Source: Pseudomonadota bacterium
Lineage (GTDB): Bacteria; Bdellovibrionota; Bacteriovoracia; Bacteriovoracales; Bacteriovoracaceae
Direction: 5' to 3'
Length of the DNA: 6,484 bases
NCBI GenBank assembly: GCA_021299675.1
Contig: JAJTIF010000288.1
Location: 1 to 6,484 of the forward strand
Shown here one piece after another: positions 1 through 4,785 of the stretch. How positions within the stretch are numbered: position 1 is the stretch's first letter; each line of letters starts with the position of its first letter. The notes under the pieces are model-generated. The model did no database searches, had not been told where the DNA came from, and saw only the letters and a list, made by a program, of their open reading frames with translations. The position numbers and the translations under genes are program-made.

Positions 1-353
1 ATAACGAGGGCAAAACCATCTGTTGTGATTGAAGGGTGACGAGCAAGTCCACCGAACATGTTAACTTGGTAAGTGCTGCCCGAGCGCTGAGCGCTTGCGT
101 TTACGGTGCCGTCATCCCACTTACGAGCGATTGACAGTTTTCCGCCGAGGTTAGCGATAACCGGAGCGTAGATAGCCTCGTACTTGTCGATTTCAGCGTT
201 AAACTGCTCTTGAGTTAAGCCGCCAGCGTTTTTGTCATCAACGGAGATGTACATGTCGTTTTCAGGAAGAAAGCCACCTGTTCCGTCTTCGAGGCAAGCG
301 AAGACATTCAGGCTCATTACTAGGGCAAGAATCATCATTGATATTTTGGTCAT
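1..353 (-). CDS. Exported protein, putative metallopeptidase-family (C-terminus outside window)
   Basis: Read on the minus strand from ATG at 353, the frame is open to the left edge (117 full codons), so the C-terminal part is missing. A strong AAGGAGGG ribosome-binding site (358-365) lies 4 nt before the ATG. Residues 1-19 (MTKISMMILALVMSLNVFA) form a signal peptide. Cleavage before Cys20 is likely, and Cys20 could be a lipoprotein cysteine, but Phe at -2 makes a poor lipobox. The mature part has a conserved-looking block around NASAQRSGSTYQVNMFGGLAR followed by HPSITTDGFALV. From memory, this block occurs in exported Bdellovibrio proteins where it is followed closely by an HExxH-type zinc site. 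That motif would lie outside the window, so peptidase activity is inferred and not seen. The neighbouring upstream gene on the same strand also encodes an exported protein, 134 bp away. Confidence 0.75.
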   Translation of the reverse strand, partial: MTKISMMILALVMSLNVFACLEDGTGGFLPENDMYISVDDKNAGGLTQEQFNAEIDKYEAIYAPVIANLGGKLSIARKWDDGTVNASAQRSGSTYQVNMFGGLARHPSITTDGFALV

Positions 354-357
354 AAGA

Positions 358-365
358 CCCTCCTT
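358..365 (-). promoter_or_regulatory. Ribosome-binding site of the left-edge gene
   Basis: AAGGAGGG on the minus strand, 4 nt before the ATG at 353. It is the strongest Shine-Dalgarno match in the window and fixes the start. It also suggests high translation of this exported protein. Confidence 0.8.
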
Positions 366-398
366 AAGATTGTCCATAATCTTGTAAAATAAAATTGA

Positions 399-428
399 AT
401 GATAATTGTTAGGGAATTGTCAGGACAA
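399..428 (-). promoter_or_regulatory. Candidate sigma70-type promoter for the left-edge gene
   Basis: On the minus strand, TTGTCC (423-428) and TATCAT (399-404) are separated by 18 bp and lie about 45 bp upstream of the ATG at 353. The -10 matches the consensus at 5 of 6 positions and the -35 at 4 of 6. The 134-bp gap is AT-rich and shows no terminator hairpin, so co-transcription with the upstream PLA2-like gene is also possible. Confidence 0.35.
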
Positions 429-487
429 AAAGTGATCTGTAACGAATTGATAGAATTATTTGTGAAAAATGAGATTGAGTGTATTGC

Positions 488-934
488 TCAGTTTCTCGTC
501 TGTAGCTCGAGAATGTAGTCGTCTTTGATTTGTGGATTTATTTCAAGCTCTTGAATTTTAATTATTAGCCGATCAATCTCCTCGGGAGCGAGAGACCTGT
601 AGCCGCTGTTTTCATACCAGGCATTGCCCCACTGTTTATTGGGAAGTTTGATGGGGGAGTGGCTCCCCATTTTTACAGCAAGCCAAAAGATTTTCGCGAT
701 TCGAGGGCCTGCTTTGGTCTCCATACACCGGCGCAAACTAAGGTCTGCTTCAACACGCTCTTCTTTCGTACCGCCTCCCCACAACTTCAGGTCATGAGCG
801 ACACAACAATCCCTCCACTTGGTTCTCTCGCGAAAGGTTCCATCAGGAGACATGGTGCAGCCATCGGACTCAAAGGGTCTTAGCTCTAAGGCGTATCCAG
901 ATAAACTTGAAAGAAGAATAAAAATGAAAGCCAT
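488..934 (-). CDS. Small exported phospholipase A2-like protein (CCxxHD motif)
   Basis: 148-residue protein. An N-terminal hydrophobic segment (residues 2-15, AFIFILLSSLSGYA) looks like a signal peptide but has no Lys or Arg in its n-region. The body carries DGCTMSPDG (24-32) and then WRDCCVAHD (40-48), the CCxxHD signature of the phospholipase A2 fold. His47 would be the catalytic base, Asp48 a calcium or structural acid, and Asp64 with Cys70 sit in a second helix, as in PLA2-like proteins. The role inferred is a secreted lipid-acting or PLA2-fold protein in the periplasm or outside the cell. Catalysis is unproven, and related short bacterial proteins are usually left uncharacterised. Start choice: an in-frame TAA lies two codons upstream and there is no other ATG, GTG or TTG before residue 28, so ATG at 934 is forced. 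It lacks a Shine-Dalgarno sequence. The C-terminal third (about 110-148) is charged and unrecognised. Confidence 0.8.
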   Translation of the reverse strand: MAFIFILLSSLSGYALELRPFESDGCTMSPDGTFRERTKWRDCCVAHDLKLWGGGTKEERVEADLSLRRCMETKAGPRIAKIFWLAVKMGSHSPIKLPNKQWGNAWYENSGYRSLAPEEIDRLIIKIQELEINPQIKDDYILELQTRN

Positions 935-939
935 GGTTT

Positions 940-945
940 ATTATA
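940..945 (-). promoter_or_regulatory. Perfect -10 box (TATAAT) 5 bp before the PLA2-like gene
   Basis: TATAAT on the minus strand lies only 5 bp upstream of the ATG at 934. A start about 6-7 bp downstream would fall at or within the start codon, giving a leaderless or nearly leaderless mRNA. This fits the absence of any Shine-Dalgarno sequence. There is no good -35 at 16-18 bp (the best nearby is TTGAGC, at only 10 bp), so the assignment is tentative in this AT-rich stretch. Confidence 0.35.
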
Positions 946-1052
946 AGAGATTTAGGCTCAATACAGGAAAAAAATGCTTTTTTTTTGTAAGAAGTATATC
1001 ATTTTTAGAGGTACTTTTGCCTTCGTGACCAAATGACTCAGCAAGGTGATCT

Positions 1053-1658
1053 ATGAAAGAAGTAATTATGTTTGGCTCTCCCCTGGTTCGATACGAAGTG
1101 GATATGAGTATGGTGGATGAGTTAAATCGAGTTTCGGATTTTATTCTGAAGAACGGCGTTATCCCCCCCAAATACGATTACACTCAATTGTTGGCGAGTG
1201 CGATTGATCTTGAGTACAAAATTCCTTTTGAGCTGATTGAAGAGGTAAAGACACAACTCGAAGCTTATGCTCTCGATTTCCATAATAATTTTTGTGACAA
1301 AGTGTTTAACAGTCCAACGGCGAAAACTAGAATGTTGTCATGCTGGGGAGTTTCTCAGCGTCCAGGCGAATGGAACTACTTGCACCGGCACACGAGTCAA
1401 ATCTCCGGGGTTATGTATCTCAAGGTACCAAGTGATATGACTGTTGGGGTCAAACCTGGGAGTGGAAAATCGAAAAATGCGGGATCTATATGTTTTACCG
1501 AAGGTGGAGGAAGTCATTATAAACGTAGTATGACTACGCGACAGCCCAAGGTCGGTGATCTTTATATTTTCCCTTCAGATCTTTTGCATACGGTTTATCC
1601 CTTTTTTGGAACTGAGGAGAGAAGATCATTTTCTTTTAATTTTGCGGTAGATTTGTAA
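1053..1658 (+). CDS. 2-oxoglutarate/Fe(II)-dependent oxygenase-like protein
   Basis: 201-residue soluble protein without a signal peptide. The C-terminal half has the double-stranded beta-helix pattern of the 2OG-Fe(II) oxygenases. WNYLHRHTSQISGVMYLKVP (107-126) supplies His111 and His113, then comes a variable hairpin (127-165) and GDLYIFPSDLLHTVYPF (168-184) with the distal His179. EERRSF (188-193) supplies an Arg (190 or 191) that would bind 2-oxoglutarate. The layout, including the SGVMYLKVP strand and the FPSxLLH segment, matches the uncharacterised bacterial family I know as TIGR02466/PF13759-like. The metal triad would be HxH...H and not the usual HxD...H, so iron chemistry is inferred. 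The N-terminal 95 residues are helical and family-variable. The substrate is unknown. AAGGTG 7 nt upstream of ATG 1053 supports this start over the ATG at 1068. The hydrolase gene follows after 86 bp with no clear terminator between them. Confidence 0.8.
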   Translation: MKEVIMFGSPLVRYEVDMSMVDELNRVSDFILKNGVIPPKYDYTQLLASAIDLEYKIPFELIEEVKTQLEAYALDFHNNFCDKVFNSPTAKTRMLSCWGVSQRPGEWNYLHRHTSQISGVMYLKVPSDMTVGVKPGSGKSKNAGSICFTEGGGSHYKRSMTTRQPKVGDLYIFPSDLLHTVYPFFGTEERRSFSFNFAVDL

Positions 1659-1744
1659 GTGCTAGGAATTAGCTGAGGCTGGGCTCTTTCCAAAATCTTA
1701 AAAATAATGATCTACTTACTTAATCTCTTGATTAAGGCCATACC

Positions 1745-3259
1745 GTGAAACTTTTAATTGCCCTCAGTCTTCTTTTCTTTCAGACAGAAATATTCGCTCA
1801 AAGCTTTGAAAAAAACTTAGTTCTCCCGACTCACGATGGACTCAGTCTCAGTGGTAACGTGTGGCTGGGAAAAGCCCGAGCGAGCGAAAAGCTTCCTGCC
1901 ATTATTTTTATTAACAGCTGGTCCCTTGATGAGTATGAGTATCTGGCGCTGGCCCGCAAGTTCTCACAGCAGGGGTATAATGTTCTCTCCTATTCTGCTC
2001 GTGGGTGGGGAAAGTCAGAGGGTGAGGTTGGTGTCGCGGGCCCAGATGATGTCCGTGATGTGAGTTCAGTGATTGATTGGCTTCTCGCTCACACCAATAC
2101 GGATCCAAATCGGATCGCTTTGTCTGGTATCTCTTATGGAGCAGGACTTTCGCTTCTGGCCACTGCCTCTGATTCACGAATCAAAGCGGTCGCTGCCCTG
2201 AGTGGATGGGCAGACATGACTCATTCTCTGTTGCCGGGTGGGGCGGCCAATGAACTATGGGCGAAAATTCTGCTTGGGATCGGGCGCTACTCAGGCAATC
2301 TTCCGCCTTACTTGAACGACTACATCGAAGATCTGCTCGATTATAAAAATCTGCCGCGTCTGAAGAAGTGGACTCAAGTCCGCTCTCCCGCTCATTACAT
2401 TGCTGCCACCAATGGCCATGGCCCTGCGATTTTGCTGATCAATAACTGGAACGACAGTCTCTTTAATCCCTCCGCTTTGAAAGATTACTTCGAGCAGCTC
2501 ACGGGACCCAAGCGTCTTATCTTAAAAGAGGGGATTCATGGAACCGGGGAGGCGACGGGCTTGCTTGGCTTCACCAACGAGTCGTGGGATGAGGTTTTCA
2601 GTTGGTTTCAAGTTCACGTGAAAGCCAAGAGATCTTCCGGGTCTTCGCCGGGTGCCTTGGTTAAATTCCAAATCCGTGGGACCAGCGAAGTCGTTTCATA
2701 TTTTACTTGGCCACACCCCAGTCTGTCGGTTCAGGAGTTTAAGTTACTTGAAAAAAATCAAGAGCAGACTCTGATCGATGGTGTTGACTCACCTGCCTCT
2801 ACAGGTATTCCCGTCATTGGGTCTTTTCTCGATTCACATACCCCCATAGATGTCGGGTTTTGGTGGGGATTGACTGGTCTATCTAACGCATTTAATTTCC
2901 AAACACCTCGGTTGTTGCAGCCCCTGAAGATTAGAGGAGATGCAAAAGTTACTCTCAACTTATCCTCGTCGATTTCCCATCAAAATCTCTATGTGTATTT
3001 ATATGAGGTTTCGCCTTTGGGTTACGCCCGTCTCATCACACATGGGCCCCATCGCTATAAAGTCGGGAGAGCAAAGTTTCAGCAGCAAGAGGTGCGGCTT
3101 TTTACCACGGCCTATGATGTGACTGCGGGGTCACGCCTGGCGCTGATGATTGATACGAGTGACCCCACCTATGCTGATACCAAAACCGATGCAAACGTTT
3201 TAATCTGGCGTGATAGTGAGAAAGTGGAAAGTGTGTTGAAGTTGCCAATTGAGAGGTAG
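1745..3259 (+). CDS. Secreted CocE/NonD-family alpha/beta hydrolase (X-Pro peptidase/acylase-like)
   Basis: 504-residue protein starting at GTG 1745, with AAGG (1734-1737) 7 nt upstream. Residues 1-18 (MKLLIALSLLFFQTEIFA) are a signal peptide with likely cleavage before Gln19, so the enzyme is periplasmic or secreted. Residues about 25-290 form the alpha/beta-hydrolase domain. The nucleophile elbow GISYG places the serine at 130, NNWNDSLFNP gives the acid Asp237, and EGIHGTGE gives His265. Residues about 305-500 are a beta-rich domain ending in VLIWRDSEKVESVLKLPI, typical of the jelly-roll C-terminal domain of the peptidase S15/CocE group. Members cleave X-Pro peptides, beta-lactam acyl groups or esters, and the sequence alone does not say which. 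Length and domain order are normal for the family. It may share a transcript with the oxygenase-like gene upstream, since the 86-bp gap shows no obvious terminator, but nothing links their functions. Confidence 0.88.
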   Translation: MKLLIALSLLFFQTEIFAQSFEKNLVLPTHDGLSLSGNVWLGKARASEKLPAIIFINSWSLDEYEYLALARKFSQQGYNVLSYSARGWGKSEGEVGVAGPDDVRDVSSVIDWLLAHTNTDPNRIALSGISYGAGLSLLATASDSRIKAVAALSGWADMTHSLLPGGAANELWAKILLGIGRYSGNLPPYLNDYIEDLLDYKNLPRLKKWTQVRSPAHYIAATNGHGPAILLINNWNDSLFNPSALKDYFEQLTGPKRLILKEGIHGTGEATGLLGFTNESWDEVFSWFQVHVKAKRSSGSSPGALVKFQIRGTSEVVSYFTWPHPSLSVQEFKLLEKNQEQTLIDGVDSPASTGIPVIGSFLDSHTPIDVGFWWGLTGLSNAFNFQTPRLLQPLKIRGDAKVTLNLSSSISHQNLYVYLYEVSPLGYARLITHGPHRYKVGRAKFQQQEVRLFTTAYDVTAGSRLALMIDTSDPTYADTKTDANVLIWRDSEKVESVLKLPIER

Positions 3260-3264
3260 GAAAA

Positions 3265-3293
3265 TTGAATAGTGGCTCTCCCGAGATTCTAAA
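3265..3293 (+). promoter_or_regulatory. Weak candidate promoter for the membrane-protein gene
   Basis: TTGAAT (3265-3270) and TCTAAA (3288-3293) are 17 bp apart, each matching 4 of 6 consensus positions. The site overlaps the tRNA-like relic. The alternative is read-through from the hydrolase gene, since the gap is only 84 bp and no terminator is evident. Confidence 0.25.
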
Positions 3294-3335
3294 ACGGATA
3301 CTCTAACCCACAAATTCATTCAACATCGGAGAGCC
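3270..3335 (-). pseudogene. Degenerate tRNA-like sequence (tRNA relic)
   Basis: Read on the minus strand, GGCTCTC (3329-3335) pairs perfectly with GAGAGCC (3274-3280) as a 7-bp acceptor-type stem. This is followed by A (3273, discriminator position) and CTA in place of CCA (3270-3272). Directly inside lies a 17-nt T-arm-like segment (3281-3297): CTCGG on the 3' side, loop TTAGAAT, and CCGTT on the 5' side, with three of five stem pairs kept. The interior between the 5' acceptor strand and the T arm is 31 nt, against 51 nt in the intact tRNA-Leu nearby. No cloverleaf or anticodon arm can be drawn, so this cannot be a working tRNA. It may be a truncated tRNA copy, a tRNA-mimic hairpin, or partly chance. 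Confidence 0.45.
3272..3301 (+). repeat. Imperfect direct repeat of the tRNA-Leu 3' end (left copy)
   Basis: Positions 3272-3301 match 4665-4694 at 24 of 30 bases without gaps and in the same orientation (offset 1393). Mismatches are at 3279, 3287, 3290, 3293, 3294 and 3299. The first 15 bases, covering the acceptor 3' strand and the start of the T arm, differ at one position only. The right copy is the 3' end of an intact tRNA-Leu, and the membrane-protein gene lies between the copies. Confidence 0.55.
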
Positions 3336-3337
3336 GC
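3272..3337 (+). repeat. Inverted repeat enclosing the leader of the membrane-protein gene
   Basis: GGCTCTCC (3274-3281) and GGAGAGCC (3328-3335) are perfect complements. They extend outward by one T-G wobble and one G-C pair to 3272 and 3337, giving about 10 bp around a 46-nt loop. The right arm includes GGAG (3328-3331), the only Shine-Dalgarno-like sequence before the ATG at 3344. The loop is too long and no U-run follows, so it is not a typical terminator. Confidence 0.6.
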
Positions 3338-3343
3338 CCTTTC

Positions 3344-4609
3344 ATGATCACTTTTTTCTCAAATCGTTGGCTCATCTATAGATTTTTTTGGGTAAACTAT
3401 TTAGTTTATCATTGTTTTTTTTCAACATCTACCTTCCTACCCCTGTCCTATCGATTAGTGATTCTAATTACAGGTGTTCTATCACTGCTTTTTCATAAGA
3501 GTGACGTCCATCAGTATGGGTTGATGCTTCATAAGACTATTTTTATTGCCCTAAGTTTTTATCCTTTCGCTTTCGATAATCGAACCATCCTGGCGGTTTT
3601 TGAATCCATTGTCATAATTTTTATAATTGCACGAAAAAAATCTTACGCAAGTGTCGATCAGTCACATCTGCTGCTTATGGGGTTAGCTTTTTTCTTTGCA
3701 GGATTTCACAAATTAAATACAGAGCATTTGTTTTCATCTGGAAGTTGTAGCTATAGTTTTTTTGAATCTCTCTTCGGACGGGTGGAGAGCGCATCATGGA
3801 TGCACCTTTTTCCCATCTGGACAGCACCGTCTTTAGTGATCGCCCTTGAGATTCTGGTTCCTCTTTTAATCTTCTTACGTGCTCACTCTCTTGCACTAAT
3901 TTTTGTCAGTGTGTTTCAAGTCAGTATTACCCTCTTGGGATTCAGCCAGTTCTCTGCTCTCATCTGGGTACTTGCCCTGCCTCTTTATTTTAACTGTCAG
4001 AAGGAATTTCTTAAAATGACTCTGGCCATGATGTGGCTTGCCGCAGGAGCCTTTCTTATTCAAGAAGGGACTTACGGTGATGGTTTTGCCACTTTGGGCT
4101 GCGGAGTTTTCCTTGTCATACTTTCTTATATTAAGTTCTCTCCTCTTGTGATGAAAGAGACAACTGACAAAACGCTGGTGATGATTTTAGCAGTGTTTGT
4201 CCTCAATTGTTTCTCAATCTATCTGGGTTACAAGAACCAGGGCACTATGAGCATGTACAGTAATCTCAAAATTATGCCTGAAGGTAATAATCATATTTTG
4301 ATGCCGGATTTTTTGAGAATATCAGATAACTTGGTGGATACAGTGAAACTCATTTCCTCAGATCAGTCGGTTCATCAGTATGCACTGAAAAATGAGGGAG
4401 AGTTGCCCTTAAAACTTTTTAAGTCGGGCTATCGATACTGGCTGGGCAAAAACATCATTCCGCAGATCACTTATGTTTATCAAGGACAACAGTTCTCACT
4501 AAAAAGTCGTGTTGAAATGGAAGATTTTATCAAGGACTTGTCCTGGTGGGATTATCATTTCCTCACACTCGCTTTAGTCTACCCACATACAAAAGCCTGT
4601 CATTGGTAG
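3344..4609 (+). CDS. Polytopic inner-membrane protein, HTTM-like, function unknown
   Basis: 421-residue protein with about ten hydrophobic segments between residues 12 and 295, for example 36-52, 60-76, 80-97, 108-124, 162-178, 181-199, 202-216, 225-240, 247-262 and 277-295. A predicted soluble tail follows (about 296-421). There is no cleavable signal peptide. FFFAGFHKLN (116-125), followed by a short cysteine-containing loop (SGSCSYSFFESL), resembles the HTTM membrane domain related to vitamin K-dependent gamma-carboxylase. The tail begins GTMSMYSNLKIMPEGNNHI (300-318), a pattern I recall from uncharacterised membrane proteins with HTTM-like domains. No enzyme residues can be assigned, so carboxylase activity should not be assumed. 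ATG 3344 is the only plausible start: an in-frame TAA lies at 3290-3292 with no ATG, GTG or TTG between. GGAG at 3328-3331 is 12 nt upstream, a long spacing. The gene is visibly more T-rich than its neighbours, which may reflect membrane codons or foreign origin. It lies between two tRNA-Leu 3'-end-like repeats and converges on the tRNA. Confidence 0.8.
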   Translation: MITFFSNRWLIYRFFWVNYLVYHCFFSTSTFLPLSYRLVILITGVLSLLFHKSDVHQYGLMLHKTIFIALSFYPFAFDNRTILAVFESIVIIFIIARKKSYASVDQSHLLLMGLAFFFAGFHKLNTEHLFSSGSCSYSFFESLFGRVESASWMHLFPIWTAPSLVIALEILVPLLIFLRAHSLALIFVSVFQVSITLLGFSQFSALIWVLALPLYFNCQKEFLKMTLAMMWLAAGAFLIQEGTYGDGFATLGCGVFLVILSYIKFSPLVMKETTDKTLVMILAVFVLNCFSIYLGYKNQGTMSMYSNLKIMPEGNNHILMPDFLRISDNLVDTVKLISSDQSVHQYALKNEGELPLKLFKSGYRYWLGKNIIPQITYVYQGQQFSLKSRVEMEDFIKDLSWWDYHFLTLALVYPHTKACHW

Positions 4610-4662
4610 GCTCCCAAAATGAGATACCTGTCTTGATTGAAGATTTTAGTTTGATATGAAGA

Positions 4663-4748
4663 TGGTGGCTCCCCCGAGACTCGAACTCGGACACCCTTGC
4701 GAGCGGTGGATTTTGAATCCACTACGTCTACCATTCCGTCAGGAAGCC
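4663..4748 (-). tRNA. tRNA-Leu (anticodon CAA)
   Basis: 86 nt on the minus strand with an encoded CCA. Acceptor stem GGCTTCC/GGGAGCC (one T-G wobble) is followed by discriminator A (4666) and CCA (4663-4665). The D arm has an ACG/CGT stem with loop GAATGGTAGA. The anticodon arm is GTGGA-TTCAAAA-TCCAC with anticodon CAA, reading UUG leucine codons. The long variable arm CGCTC-GCAA-GGGTG closes on a GCAA tetraloop, and the T arm is CCGAG-TTCGAGT-CTCGG. The class II variable arm and A73 fit leucine. It is the only RNA gene seen. It is convergent with the membrane-protein gene and lies just downstream of the SDR gene on the same strand. Confidence 0.95.
4665..4694 (+). repeat. Imperfect direct repeat, right copy (tRNA-Leu 3' end)
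   Basis: Partner of 3272-3301 (24 of 30 identical). It covers the acceptor 3' strand and T arm of the tRNA-Leu, the segment usually duplicated when elements insert at tRNA genes. Confidence 0.55.
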
Positions 4749-4756
4749 ACAGGGTT

Positions 4757-4784
4757 AGAATAATCAGACTTTGCAGTGAGTCAA
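4757..4784 (-). promoter_or_regulatory. tRNA-Leu promoter
   Basis: On the minus strand, TTGACT (4779-4784) and TATTCT (4757-4762) are separated by 16 bp. The -10 ends 8 bp before the mature tRNA 5' end at 4748, so transcription would start almost at the tRNA itself. A second TTGACT copy (4784-4789) overlaps the first by one base and covers the stop codon of the upstream SDR gene. Its spacing of 21 bp is too long, so the proximal copy is preferred. Confidence 0.6.
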
Positions 4785-4785
4785 G

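Noticed and set aside
418..423. CTGACA as the -35 box for the left-edge gene
   Set aside because: Good match, but only 13 bp from TATCAT and no acceptable -10 at 16-18 bp.
968..986. A7-TGC-T9 palindromic run in the divergent intergenic region as a terminator or phase-variable tract
   Set aside because: The stem would be only A-T pairs, which does not make an intrinsic terminator. A 9-base T run outside coding sequence gives no direct sign of phase variation, and no promoter is clearly spaced by it.
659..1028. Two plus-strand frames opposite the PLA2-like gene
   Set aside because: The CCxxHD protein on the other strand accounts for this stretch, and the plus frames show no recognisable motif.
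941..1171. Minus-strand 76-residue open frame across the divergent gap
   Set aside because: It overlaps the oxygenase-like gene antisense, has no family features, and includes the homopolymer tracts as Lys/Phe runs.
1659..1744. Terminator or promoter between the oxygenase-like and hydrolase genes
   Set aside because: Only weak, short self-complementary stretches and no -35/-10 pair with acceptable spacing. Nothing could be supported beyond the AAGG ribosome-binding site.
1911..2177. Antisense 88-residue frame inside the hydrolase gene
   Set aside because: Low-complexity His/Pro/Thr-rich composition, typical of a shadow of a real coding strand, with no plausible ribosome-binding site.
3272..3337. 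Inverted repeat as a rho-independent terminator of the hydrolase gene
   Set aside because: The 46-nt loop is too long and no U-run follows the right arm.
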